From Cylicocyclus nassatus (taxonomy: Eukaryota > Nematoda > Chromadorea > Rhabditida > Strongylidae), in assembly GCA_958299035.1 (NCBI GenBank), contig CATQJL010000305.1, positions 63,522,127 to 63,586,126 of the forward strand: a DNA stretch of 64,000 nucleotides. The letters run 5' to 3'. Shown here piece by piece: positions 46,573-59,030 of the stretch. The position numbers and the translations under genes were made by a program. Every line of letters starts with the position of its first letter. The stretch's first letter is position 1. The notes below the pieces were generated by a model that worked only from the letters and a program-made list of their open reading frames with translations, was not told the DNA's origin and searched no databases.

Positions 46573-47439
46573 TTAGGGTGAACGGTAAAAATGGGACAGC
46601 TCGATTTTTTTTTACATTTTGAGGTTTTTTGTTCTCACCAACAACAAACAGGCTACAACTCAAACGTCGCTTACATAAACGACCTTCGCCTATCATTTTA
46701 ACAACGCGTTACCGCTCTTCTCTCATAACCGCACGCGTGGCGCCGTGAAGAACTCAGACAGGGTTTTTGGAACATCTCAATCTTGCGCCGCTATACCGTA
46801 TAGTCGTAAAGCATCTGCATATTATTCGAAAGAGCTTTTCATGCTCTTCCAAATGATATGTTAAATGCACGAGATTTCTTTCATTTTTAGAAAAGAAAGC
46901 GAAAAAACCTAAAAAATAGCTATTTTTGGCGCAAAAAAAAACCAAAAAATCATTTTTTGCCCTATATTTTGCGAAGCTAGATAAAATCTGAGATAAGCTG
47001 CGTATGGATGGATGAAGCGCAAAAAGCTCTATCGGAAGGTACCTAGAAAACATGCGTTCGCCTGCAAAGAATTGAATAGCGCGTGTCTTTGTCCTCAAAG
47101 CTGCTAATGGCGATATCTCCTGACTTTGAAAGTTGAGGCCACCAAGCCGTCGTGGGTTTAGTGACTGTCCCACCACCCACTCCAGCAGTGGTAATTTGGG
47201 TGGTCTCAGATGTTTCGCTGCGCAGATATTGCTTACATTTCATAATTTATCGAAGTGACTAGCTCTGCATTTCAGCAAGTATAAAAATTATCAATTATGT
47301 AAATGACATTAAATAGGTATTATCTGAAAGAGAATAACATATTCTAACATCTACCAAAACTGGAAAGTCTAATCGCTTCTCAATCTTGAGAAACCCTCAG
47401 TTATTTCGTAAGTGTCCCATTTTTAATCGTTCACCCTAA
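46573..47439. mobile_element. 867-bp TIR element, TA target
   Basis: TTAGGGTGAACGGTAAAAAT at 46573 and ATTTTTAATCGTTCACCCTAA at 47439 (one-two mismatches), TA at 46571-46572 and 47440-47441. GTCCCATTTTT blocks lie just inside both ends. No transposase seen. Tc1/mariner-like by target. Confidence 0.7.
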
Positions 47440-49079
47440 TAACAGACCCGGAGAAGCCTTTGAATCATATTATGAGAGATAGTGCGAAAAAAATCTTGCA
47501 CAGCGTTTTCTACGGTACTCTTCCTACCACATACCAAAAATTGATTCAAAATTGTGATTTCATCTCCGATAAATGATAAAACGATTATATCAGTGAGAAG
47601 GTTCGATAGACCTCAATTTTTTCTCAACTGTTCTCGATGATCAAAACTTCAAAACAAAACTTGTTAATCACTATGCAGTAGAACCAGAAAAGCCTTCAAA
47701 TCATATTATGGGGAATGAAGCGAAAAAATCCTACACATAAATACATCATCACAAAAGCGTCTCGAAAATAACAAAGTCTCATCATATGTTTACCGTGTCG
47801 CCATAGATTACAGATATAATGTACACCGAAGGATTGTTCCATCGGCTGAAGCCAAATCTTCTGACAAATTTCAAATGACTTTTCTAGAGTATGCTGTAGA
47901 TAAATCACGTAGAAACGCAAATCCCTCAAATCCCTCAAATGCTGGCCACCGCGAATGTCGAAAATTAAGCAGTTTTGGACACCGTCCATTGCTACAACTG
48001 TAACACGATAGAAAACGTGCCTTTGAAATTGTAAAAAAGTACTCCCACTGTTTTTGGCGCCTAAATACATGAGTTTTCAAGAGAAATGCTTCTAGAAAAA
48101 GTACGCGAACGTACTGCATCTGACGTGTTTCCCGATTATTGCAGCCCACTTTCGGGGATTACTCCGAAGTTTTTGAAGACAGCGTCCACCCAAAATTTAT
48201 TCACTCCAGATCACTAATTATCCTATTAGTAGGCCCCAAAAGTAGACCAGCCGCGTTGGTCCGGTCCCCTAGTATTGCCTACAGAAAGAGATAACGGACC
48301 TGACCCTCTTTGCGCTACTCTCCTTTTTGCGCTCCACCCACCCACTGATTGTCCCGTGACGTGTTCTGACATGACAAGCAACATCGAGACGCATTGTTTT
48401 GTTATGTGGCACTGTTGCATACGACGTAACTAGCGTAGGGGCACTCGTCACGTCTGCTAAATAGGGTTTGAGAGGGGTACAATTTTGGAGCTTTGTGGTA
48501 GTTTGAATCGTCAGAATTCAGCGCCATGAAAAGGTCCGATAACATTAAAAACATGAAAGAGAAATCTTCAGTGAGCACTGCCTTTGAAAGCTTGCGCTTT
48601 CGGTCCATGTTTGAGTGCTCTAACAGATTGAAAGTAAACTACATGATACGAGGTAGATACATAAATTTAGAGGATTAAAAATGGCAATAGCGATAAGTTA
48701 AAATGACACACCCGTAAGTAGAAATTCCATGTGTAGAATGAATCACGACAGCCTTCCCCAGCATGCCAACAGACGTGTAGAAACAAGTAGCATGGACAGG
48801 GCGGAGGCCAAGCAAATGAATAAACCGGCAGCCCCCGCCGGCATAAACCCAAACGGGCGCACTTGTAGGGGGCCACCAGTGCGCCCGCTCACCGAACATC
48901 CACCCCCTGCCAACGCCACCAGGTCCCGCAACCTCCACAGGCAAAAAAGGGCAAAGCCGTGTACTCGGAAATATGAAAGTCTAATTCGGGCATGTAATTC
49001 AAGCTTTCTAGTTAACCGAAAACAGACCGAAACGGTAACCAAGTGCTAGTCATATAAGGTATCACACAAAAAGAGTAGT
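47440..49079. other. Non-coding, weak internal repeats
   Basis: Two related pieces, GCCTTTGAATCATATTATG (~47457) and GCCTTCAAATCATATTATG (~47692), suggest an old duplication. Several open frames at 48670-49050 show no recognisable domain. Confidence 0.4.
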
Positions 49080-49638
49080 AAACATAATCGAAGTGCAGGA
49101 AGATTAGAGAAGTTCAATGAAAAAAGAGGCAAGAAAGTAATTGATAAAATACAGTGCTATCATTTAACGCCCGATATCTACAGTAGTTGAAGTATGTCGA
49201 CTTTTGACAATGCTTTTCTGAAGTTGACAGAACTTTTCTGGTGTAGAAGTTAAGGGGGACTTTCAATCCATTTGGCTGTTCTGAAAGCAAATGTGCTCAA
49301 CCTGCGCAAACGATGTGATGTAGGTAGTTTAGTATAACGAAAAGCGATACAGCAGTGCCTTCAGTAAACAGGACGAAAGCACAAGAAAGCAGAGGATTTC
49401 AAGCGGAGTCTCCCATTGAAAATTTTGAATGCAAAAATGAGATCTGTTTGAACTCTTCTGTAGTATAAACTTTTTGAATTAAGTTTTTGGAGACGAATGC
49501 TATATGGAGGAAGACTGTAAGGTTATTTATCAGGAAAAGCTCGATAGTAAAGTATTCTAGTGAATGTTTTTTGCTCATTTTCAATTTTTGCTACATCTTT
49601 GGAGAGGTAAGGATACCAGATAGGACTGCAATACTCAA

Positions 49639-50046
49639 CTAAAGGTAAAATAAACATTTTGTAAAGCCTAAACAGAAACACATCAATGCTGTATATGTTT
49701 CTGAATAAACAATGTAATACCCCCAAGCATTTTGCAACATTGCATCGATGTGATTACTGAAGTTAAGCCCACTAGAAATTACAATTTCAAGGTCGCGCAC
49801 TTGGTCAGTACTTATCATCGGGCAAAAATCCTTGTTATATACTGTCAAACTATCAACCCCTACTGGAAAGAGGTGACTTTTATGAAAGTTGACTTTGAGG
49901 TGCGAATATCGACTCCATTCAAACATTCGTTCAACTGCTTTGTTGGGAGCCTTTTGAACGTCAACTTTATCGTCCTTGCCACAAATTGCTGTGACTTTCA
50001 CATCATCAGCATAGGCATGGACGAATATTTTTATATTTGTTTTCAA
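49639..50046 (-). pseudogene. CR1-like RT, palm with YADD
   Basis: Open piece with HAYADDVKVTA, KVNFHKSHLFPVG and VRDLEIVISSGLNFSNHI, the polymerase active site and the following thumb lead. The downstream thumb (MFILPLVEYCSPIW) continues in another frame at 49523-49726. Broken copy. Confidence 0.7.
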
Positions 50047-50530
50047 AAAAGCGGGAAGATCATAGGTATAAATGAGAAAAAGTATAGGGGAGAGAATGCC
50101 TCCCTGAGGAACACCTGAATGACATTTTCTAGGAAAAGAAAAGTCTTAAAAGCGAACTATTAGTTTCCTATCACTAAGATACGAGCGAAACCAATTAAGC
50201 AGACCCCCACGTATTCCAGTGCTATGTAATCTCACCAAAAGGCCTTCGTGGCAAAACGTATCAAAGCTTTACTGAACTCAAAGTAAAGTTAGCTTTACTG
50301 AACTCAAAGTAAACCACACCGACTTTTTTATTTAGACTCAGCGCATTATTCCATAGATGAGTACATTCTCTTAATTTGCACAAGTGGAAGAGCCTGAGAG
50401 AAGATCGTACTGTTCGCTAGGATTGAGATCGATATGCTCTATCCACTCTAGCAAGTATTTTTTGATAAACTTCTCCAATACCTTCAGGGGGGCTGGCAGT
50501 ATGTTAATCTGGCGGTGATTCGATATAAGA

Positions 50531-51169
50531 TTAGATGTTTTTCCTTTTGGAATTGGCGTAACAACCAGTCGTCATAAGTGATATATTGAAATGTGTTAAA
50601 GGCTGAGAAAGCTGCGCTGCAAAAATTTTGAAAAACATTTGCGGCACACCATCTGAGGTCACTGACTGTGATGGTTTAAGGGTCTTCAAATACTTGTAAA
50701 CAACTTCGGGTGTGATAACAGGCGATTCGAATATAAGATCTGTAAATTCGGTTAAGTTGGTAGGTGATTCACAGTGTTTTGTGAATGTACTTTCAAAGAA
50801 ATTTGCAAAAGCCTCAACTTTTTCAAAGCCTGTACTGTATTTCGCCCCATCGTCTCCGATAAGCACTGGCAAAGCAGGTGAACATTTCGTTCTATGCCTG
50901 ATATAAGAGATGATATCAGTCATATGTTTAGTTTTAGAGCCTTTTGTTCTGTGGGCTGTATATCTCTTTAAATGATAGTCAAGTTTAATGTTTATATCTT
51001 TGTAACGTGGGCAGTGTAAGGGGTCAGCCGAACTATAGAATAATCTTTGACGTTGCTCAAAAAGATTGAAAATATGAGCAGAGTATCTGATGGAGGTATT
51101 GGGCGCTCGTTCTTTCATAGAAATATTTTTACTCATGATGTCATGTAAGATATAAAGTACAGTAAACAT
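50531..51169 (-). pseudogene. CR1-like RT, N-terminal piece
   Basis: A 212-residue open frame on minus, with YSAHIFNLFEQRQRLFY, MTDIISYIRHRTKCSPALP, EAFANFFESTFTKH and LKPSQSVTSDGVP leading into the fingers/palm. It ends at a stop where the next RT blocks appear in another frame. Part of the 49080-52690 element. Confidence 0.7.
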
Positions 51170-52782
51170 CGTTCACATTTGTGAAGTTTCCAAATACCTC
51201 AAACCAATCAATGGTAGACAGCAGAGTTTTAATTTTGTTGATATCAGCACATCTACAAATGAAAGAAGAAGGTGAATTTCTTGTTCAGGCATCGTTATGG
51301 AAAAGCCCACTATACTATGATCGGAAGTACTCAATGTTCTGAAAGCGGTGTTCTGAAAACATTAATAAAAGCAGAATTGGTCAGCACTACATCTAGTATG
51401 TGATCTCCCCGGGTTGGAAGATCAACCCGTTGTGTAAGAGACAAAGCATCAGACGCCGAGAGAAACTTCTCTACTATGGCGTTAGAGGGCTGCGATCACT
51501 CCAATCAATTGGAAGGTTCAGATCACCAGCCAATGCTATTTTAATTCGGCAGGAGGAAACCAGAACAAAAATCAAAGGAAGAGGAAGATCATCCTGCTTT
51601 GCACTGCTTTGAGGGGGACGATAGGTCAAAATAAATCGATAATTATCAGCCTAAGTGGGATATTCAAAATAAAGTCGAAGCAGATGACTTCAGCAGATAA
51701 ACCTTTCACAGTAAATTTTACTCCTTCGAAAAGCACTGTATCACGTATAATAGCGCATACACCTCCACCCTTTCTACCTTTTCAATCTTTTCTAAACAGC
51801 ACATAGGGAAGATTTTCACATAGTTCACCATCAGTCACTTTTGGGTTTAACCATGTCTCAGTAATAAGTAGAAGTGCTGGTTTAATGGTGGATAGAAAAT
51901 GATGAAGGTGTGTGATTTTATTTCTTATACTACGAGCATTCAAAAGATAGCACGCCTTGCAATTCAGTTTTTAAAACATTTTTATGGGGGATATCAATAG
52001 CTTTGATGACATCTCCTTCATATACAATGAAAATCCGCTTACCTTCCTTTTGGTTCAATTCCCCTGCAGTATTTTGAAGCTCTCTATCTCGTGCCCGTTC
52101 TTCACGCGTCATTGATTTCCGAACGTAAACGTTTTTGTAGATCACAGAATTTTTGAGCCGGCGACATTTAGAGAGCATATCTATACAAAAAAATCCACTG
52201 GGGAAAACACATTTAACTAGGCGGGGCTTCCCCTCCCCTTCCCCATTCTATATATTTGGATAGGGCGCGATTCTACATTCAAGGCATTAAGCATACCGGG
52301 AACAAAGTTTTCGGTATGTCTTGGCGTGATAGAGCTGGTAAAGCAGAATCTCCTTCGGGAACAGCATAAATTACAACAGATCTATTACGCTGTTCAGCCT
52401 CCACAAGTTTGTTCGAAAGTGAAGGCAACTTACTGACAAAGTTCTCAAGCTGTGGGATAGCTTCGTGGGCCTTTGTACGAATAATGGAATGAATAAATTC
52501 TAGGAGACGACTCTTCTTTGTCCATCAGTGGAAAGGCTTTGGTTACCAGGAAAGAAGAAGGCTTCTGTTTTTTCGGAAGTTGCGGTAAGGAAGTAGTGGC
52601 CATTGATGCGGATGAATGAAAGCAGCGCTCAGCGTGATAGCGGAAGTGAATGTGACTTGTCACTCTGGATAAGCTTGTTTGTTACTTTAAAGAACCTGTG
52701 ATACTTGGTTGTTGTTGTTGATGATGTTGTGTTTAGTTTAATTTATAATCAACTACAATACCTTTCATAAATCTTCGAAAAA

Positions 52783-55089
52783 GTTGCCGGAGTGCGCTGG
52801 AGTGCACCAGAGTGCAGCAGAGTGCGCCGCACTTCATTAGAGTCTGCCGGAGAGCAGGCGAAGTGCGCCGTACATCACTAGAATCCGCGTCGCATCGCCA
52901 TATCTTGCTTCAACATGGACGAATTGAATCCGAGGGCACCGTTCGATCCATTTCGGCGAGACGCATCATCTAGTGCATAGCAGTGCAACAATCTGGCGGG
53001 GCACGATAGGTATACGGTAGACAATGAGTTTTTGCACAATTTCGCAGATTTTTGTTTGGTTGGATTGTTCAGTGTGCTGATAACAATACACACAGTAAAT
53101 ATACTGTAGGAATATGGTAATGAGTCACTCTAATCGAATTTGTTCTAAAATCACCTCCCAAGGTACAAGAGCGTCACAGAGTGTGCAAAACTTCCTTCAA
53201 CCTCGCGGAATTCCGGGATTTCCGCCAGAGTGCGCGAGAATCCGGGAATTTCGCGACATTCCAGGATCCGCGCAATCACGGAATCTCGCAGAATACTCAA
53301 CGCCATAACTTCCTTCGGAATGAATACATTGGGTATCCAAAAGCAGCATTGTGTTCAGCTCGTCAAGGGAAATCTTCTGATGTACAGCATGCCCTCGATA
53401 TTTCGTTTCCATTTTTTTCAAATTCTTCTGTGAAGATTCTTTCGCAAGGATGTAACGCAGAGTCTGTGTACCATAAAAGATTCCAGTTAGTACTACTTGA
53501 TAGTACTGCTCTTGTAGGCTATCGTGCGCCAAAAAGTAGCCGCAGGCTGCTTTACAAAAAAGAGATAAGGGTTAGTGAATTCTAGAGAAATCACGCTTTT
53601 TCAAATTCTATTGTAACTTCCTTCAGAATAAATGTATTCTAAATTCTCTGGAGAAAACGTTGTACTCAGCTCATCAAGGCGAATCTTTTGGTGCACAGCA
53701 TGCCTTTGATATTCCGATTTCAGTACTCCTGAATCTTTCTGTGTACGTCTCTTCGCAAAAGTGTAAGGCAGCGCGCATTGCTTCTAGTAGATTCCAACAA
53801 AAACCTTTCGATAGTACTTCCTCTATAGATTATGGAGCTCTAAAAAGTGGTCACAGGCGTCTCTCCAAAAGTGATATAAGGGCTTGTGAATTCTGGATGG
53901 CACAGTTCCTACCCTATTTTCAGGTGTATAAGCCGCACCCTTTTCACTCTAAAGGCGAACACGCCAAAAGACTGACTGCATCATGGAGCGCGTTGAGTGA
54001 GAGCAGTATGCGATGAGGCGACCGCTTCGCGAGACATACGCGGCGGCACGCCTGGGTCTGCTTGCGTTTAGAGCAAAAAGGGTGCGGCTTATACACCTGA
54101 AAATAGGGTAGTAACTTTAATCTATAAAGCAAGCAACCAAGTTTTCTGATGGATACTTCTGATTTTCCAGAATTCGCAGACCCTCATATCTCTCTTGGAG
54201 AGACCACTTTTTGGACCACTTTGACCACTTTTTAGCCCACTAATCTACAGAGAAATTATAGGCTGCTGCATGACGAAAGCGCAATATCTTTGGGCGCGAA
54301 CGCGGCTCTGTCAGCCGCAAAGCGCATGACACGCAGGATCTAAGATGGTGAAAATATGCGCGCGCCGCGTTTGCGCCCGCTCAAAAATATCACTTTTGCC
54401 TCTCGCCATGCGGTAGCCTTTGCTATCAAAAGGTTTTTGTTTTAATCTACTAGAAGCAATGCGCACTGCCTTACACCTTTGCAAAAAGACGTCAGCAGAA
54501 AGATTCAAGAATGCTGAAATTGGAATATCAAGGACATGATGTATATCAAAAGATTTGTCTTGACGAGCTGAACAAAATGCTGCTTTCGGATTCAGAATGT
54601 ATTCATTCCGAAGAAAGTTATGGCGTTGCGTATTCTGCGAGATTCCATGAATGCCTGGAGTGTCGCAAAATTCCCCGATTCTCGCGCACTCTGGCGGAAA
54701 TTCCAGAATTCCGCGAGGTTGAAGGAAATTTTCCACATTCTGTGAACGCTCTTGTACCCTGAGAGCTGATTTTAGAAAAAATCCGATCAGAGCGACTCAT
54801 TACCATACTCCTACAGTATATCTACTATGTGTATTGTTATCAGCACACTGAACAATTCAACCAACAAAAATCTGCGAAATTGTGCGAAAACTTGCTGTTC
54901 GTATACCTACCTTGCCCCGCTAGACTGTGGCACTGCTTTGCACTAGATGATGCGTCTCGCCGAGATAAATAGAACAGTGCCCTTGGAGTCAATTCGTCCA
55001 TGCTGAGGCAAGATATGGATGCGAAGCGGATTCTAGTGATGTGCGGCGCACTCCGCCTGCCCCCTCGCACTGCAACGCACTCCGGCGAC
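52783..55089. mobile_element. Long foldback element, copy 2
   Basis: GTTGCCGGAGTGCG at 52783 mirrors CGCACTCCGGCGAC at 55089. Arms of about 1.1 kb match throughout: TACTGTAGGAATATGGTAAT / inverse near 54800, CCTCGCGGAATTCCGG / inverse near 54710. GAGTGCGCC strings mark both outer ends. It is the complete relative of 17244-21590. The centre holds a 197-bp MITE. Non-coding. Confidence 0.8.
53912..54108. mobile_element. 197-bp MITE at the foldback centre, TA target
   Basis: CCCTATTTTCAGGTGTATAA with its inverse at 54108; the TIR runs about 41 bp with few mismatches (AGCCGCACCCTTTT...CTCTAAA). TA at 53910-53911 and 54109-54110. Non-coding. Confidence 0.8.
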
Positions 55090-56216
55090 TTTCTTGACGA
55101 ACTATGAGCGGTATTGTACAAGTCATTTGTCCATGTATGGGTTTTGCCAAGTTAAGGACCCCATATAGTCCTATTTGGCTGGTACTGCATGCGGTCGCGA
55201 GCGAGTGCATCCTCACTGCACCAAAAACTCAAGACTCAGTTAGAAAGCCTTCAAAGCGCGCCGGTTGTCGTTTCTGCAGCCGTTAACCGCTTTCAAGCTG
55301 GTTATCGCTTTTGCACCCACAACGGTTGGCCGCCTCAACTAGCATGGGGGAACACTGGGTGTCGAACCGCAATGCAAATTCGAGTGTAGTTTCTGATAGG
55401 GCGTTCCAATTGTGAAGGAGTTCGACGTTTCCGGTTTTGGCCGGATGCCTAGCTAAGAGTCGGCCAGGCCAGATTCCCGCCGTCATTTTCCGGTCGCTAG
55501 GCGGTCTTCCCCGCTCCATACCCGGGTCAGCGATCGCCCCGTGGAAATCAAGAGTTGGTCTAGTAAGTTGCTCCTGTTGGGGAAATTTATTACTACTCGA
55601 TCAGCAAAAAGAGAAGTAAACCCTGCATGTCGGATCTCGCCTACGGCGCCGGGTTGTAGCAAGAACGATGTCAGGGTCATTAGGGCGCTTTCGGATTGGA
55701 CAACGGATTGGACACGACACGTTTGCCCGGACGACACGCCGTGGAGACTGCCTCAAGCTCTGCACCTACAACTCCTCGACAGTCTTCACAAACGCCGAAC
55801 AAGTACAGACAAGCCAAAATGGAAGCAGCCGAAGAAAGGCAAAGTCTTAAGAAGTGTCTCTGTGAATATCATGTATTGCTGGCTGCACTATTGAACGAAG
55901 ACGGAACTCTGACTTCTTCCCGATATAAGATGGAATCTTTCGCAAAGAACTTCTACACAACCTCTTCCGCTCATTAACACCCGTACCGATGCTCGTTGTT
56001 CCCACTGAAGAAGTACCCCCTCGAATTCTACCTGTTGAAGTGCGTATCGCGATACAAACCATAAAGACGTCCACGGCTCCAGAACCAGACCATCATTCCG
56101 TCGATTTCTGCGAGCCGAAGTACACCGTTTCTACAAGTAGCGCATTTAACATCTTACCTTGAGAAGGAGAAAATTCCCTACCAGTGGAGAACAACAAAAA
56201 CCGCCCTTCTCTTTAA

Positions 56217-56416
56217 GGCCCCGGTCAGACTTCACGCGACTTAATTGTCGCGATCTAATCGCCAAGATTTCCATTCATTTTCATTTCACATTCAAAAATT
56301 TCGGGCTGGAAAAGTATCACAACCGAATGCAAGTTGATCGGCATGGAATGATGTTCTAACAGTTGTCTCGTCGCGATTCAGTCGCGACGATCAAAGCGTG
56401 AAGTCTGCCCGGGGCC
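56217..56416. mobile_element. 200-bp MITE in the RTE LINE, TSD TAA
   Basis: GGCCCCGGTCAGACTTCACG at 56217 with inverse at 56416; TAA at 56214-56216 and 56417-56419. Taking it out restores LFKKG across the junction. Confidence 0.9.
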
Positions 56417-56838
56417 TAAGAAGGGTGAACGGAAGGATTCTCGAAACTATCGTCCACTAAGCCTGCTGAGTGTGCTGTACAAGCTTTTCACGAAGATTAT
56501 CCTCGCTCGCATATCTATGACACTGGATGAAGCCCAACCCCAAGAACAAGCTGGATTCCGCAAAGGATTCAGCTGCATGGACCACATCCAGACGGTTTCG
56601 AGGGTCATAGAAGTCTGCCGGGAGTACCGACTGCCTCTTGTCCTGACCTTCGTCAACTACAAGAGAGCCTTTGACAGCGTCGAAACCAACGCCATCATGT
56701 CAGCGCTAGTGGCTCAAGGAGTGGAACAGCTTACGTGAGGACACTAGCCGACTACTACAAGGACTGTACGACAACGGCTATTCCATCGCCCCTGACCATC
56801 CCATTTGCAAAAGGAGGTTCGACAAGGCGACATCGTTC

Positions 56839-57039
56839 GGCCCCGGACAGACTTCACGCGATTTGATCGTAAAGACTAAATCGCGACGAGACAACTGTTA
56901 CAACATCATTCCAGCCGATCAACTTGCATTTCGGTTGTGATACTTTTCCAGCCCGAGATTTTAAATGTAAAATGAAAATGAATGGAAATCTCTGCGACTG
57001 AATCGCGACGATCAAATCGCGTGAAGTCTGACCGGGGCC
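56839..57039. mobile_element. Second copy of the same MITE, opposite orientation, TSD TTC
   Basis: GGCCCCGGACAGACTTCACG at 56839 with inverse at 57039; TTC at 56836-56838 and 57040-57042. The internal sequence is the reverse complement of the first copy (TCATTCCAGCCGATCAACTT here). Removal restores RQGDIVPRR in frame. Confidence 0.9.
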
Positions 57040-58579
57040 TTCCGCGGAGGCTGTTCAGCGGGACCTTGCAGTGGGTGATGAAGTCACTATACTGGGACGA
57101 AGGAGGCATACAAGTTCATGGGAGATTCCTGTTGAACCTTCGTTTTGTGGGCACACCTTTCTTTTCTCGAGCAATTTCACTGAAGCAGAGACGATGCTGA
57201 AGGAACTAAAGAAGATCGGATTGCAAATAAATCGGAAGAAGACTTAGTTTATGAAGAACGCCTTTTGCGAAGATGCGGGAATGGTACTGGAAGGCGGAAT
57301 TGTTGCGAAAGCGAATTGATGGGTCACATTATGAGAGGAACAGACGACGGATTGACTTGACACTGTGAACATCGGAGTGTATCCTTGCGAAGCGAAAGTC
57401 CGCGGGGAATACCTCCAACGAAGGCAGATGTATTCGTGGAACGGATGGCAGCTGAGAAATCAGCCGGATATGATCTTCGCATCTGGAACTGGTAAACGCA
57501 GCCATCGATGTCAAACGAAGAGATGGATGTCTGAAGCGAGGGACAGGGACAAATGGAAAATTTTATGTTGGGGCCCGCATGCCAAGGGGAGACTGGTTAT
57601 CTGAGTATCTAAGTAATTAAGTACCACTTTTGCTGCTGAAGCGCACTGTGTCAGGTTTTGTCCAAAAGTTTGTTTCGTAAATGAATGGTTAACTAGCTCA
57701 CGATAGATGGAGAATTTTCGTAGATTATCATGCAACATGAAAGAATCCATAGGGTCTGCGCTGCCGAGAGATTTTTTTGATCGAGCAAAAAAGAAGCCGC
57801 TTTTTGACCTCGCCTCTGTGCATGTGTGCATGCCTATTTACGGGTTATGAAAAGTTTTTACAGTCAACGTGAGCGCCGAAAAGAAATTGGTGGATGGGCC
57901 CTGCTAGCTCTTGCTTTGCCCTACCACCTCCAACTTTGAGCTTATCGATTACTTCTATTCGCAGAAAGTTATTGCTTGTAAAACATCTATACAAAAAATT
58001 AATGTTTGACGATAAATTTTACCAGCAAGACGTTTTCTTTATGGAACCGAACTTCTGCATATACTAGCCTTCTACCCTCTTACTTCGCAGCTCATAAAAG
58101 AACTTGACTTGAAGGGCGCATTGTGGAGATTCTCTCGCAAGAACATATTTCTAGGGTGAAAACGCACCTCGAGCACTTAGAGATTTTAGGCCTGACTCTT
58201 TACACTAAGAAATTTACTAAAATTTGATATGCGTTAGAGAGGGCAAGAAAAGCACTTTCAAATGATACCAAGAATATCGCATTAGATATGAACTTCTCTT
58301 AGAAGCTGCTTCAAACATAAGGCAGAAAAAATCGACAGAACTTATGCAGCAACCTAATACATTGAGAAAGTTCTTCCACGATGGTTCGACCAATCCAGCA
58401 CCGTGGAACAACGAAAAGGAAGCCAGATCGAATCAGACACATAGGAACCCGCTCACTATAACGCAGAAGAGTAGCTTTACAAGAAAGAACAACGACAAGA
58501 AACCAAAATAAATTTGAGAGTACCCCACCAGTGTGAATTTATAAGTGACCCACATCTGCTCGACGGTAAAAATCTGACC

Positions 58580-59030
58580 AGCTGCATTTTGGCATCAAGA
58601 GCGAATACTTGGTCAAATTAGGATTTGAGATTGATTGCATAGCTTCCGGGAAGACATAAAGCGCTAATTTCAAATCTCCTTCCTTATCTGCGGAGCGTTT
58701 CTGAGCGAAAGGCTATGAAGGCTTAGAATCAGCGGTTTTCCCTAACTCAGATAAGGCAGCGGTGAGTGAAGCTGTACTGAAAGAAAGAGGATTTATCGCA
58801 TGCAGTGCACTGACAAATACCACTGCTGCGTTTAAGGTATAGGAGAAATATTAGGAGCGGTATCATACAGTTGACAGATACAAATTTTTGCTTTGATAAA
58901 CGCTCATAACTCCTTGTCTGGGAGCGCTCCGTAGATAAAGATAATTTGGAGCGCTTATGCCCTCCAAGATGATATCCATCTTATCTCAAAGCTCACCTCA
59001 ACTGACAGTCCTTTCCTTGCTTGATTGCGC
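58580..59030. mobile_element. Palindromic CAAGG-family MITE, right-arm copy
   Basis: Partner of 40255-40695 (GGAGATTTGAAATTAGCGC and GGAGCGCTCCGTAGATAAAG-type blocks, inverse order). Present in both arms, so older than the duplication. Confidence 0.5.

Larger units (their letters stand above)
49080..52690 (-). mobile_element. CR1/jockey-like LINE, decayed
   Basis: Read on minus: an ORF1-like segment (~52690-51930), endonuclease with LLLITETWLN (~51850), then RT pieces. RT region includes TKHCESP, KPSQSVTSDGVPQMFFK, VHAYADDVKV (catalytic YADD near 50015), LKVNFHKSH and YKMFILPLVEYCSPIWYPYL. Frames are split many times and the palm is broken by stops between ~50530 and ~50050. ETWLN endonuclease and PLVEYCSPIW are typical of the CR1/jockey group rather than RTE. 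Ends are approximate; no target duplication found. Confidence 0.75.
55270..57605 (+). mobile_element. RTE LINE, internally deleted and broken
   Basis: 5' part: LKLCTYNSSTV (endonuclease start, ~55760), then a deletion to ERQSLKKCLCEYH and LLNEDGTLTSSRY (~55850-55930), VRIAIQTIKTSTAPEPD (~56040). RT: SRNYRPLSLLSVLYKLFTKI, QEQAGFRKGFSCMDHIQTV, LPLVLTFVNYKRAFDSVE (56430-56700), then VRQGDI and LQWVMKSLYWDE around 56820-57090. The catalytic (F/Y)ADD is destroyed at ~57150. The tail jumps to GEYLQRRQMYSWNGW and ARDRDKWKILCWG. Typical hookworm-type RTE layout but with large deletions and two MITE insertions. Confidence 0.8.

Noticed and set aside
48670..49050. Overlapping frames on both strands near 48.7-49.0 kb
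   Set aside because: No motif, no splice pattern, and mutual overlap of sense and antisense frames; likely chance in a GC-richer patch.
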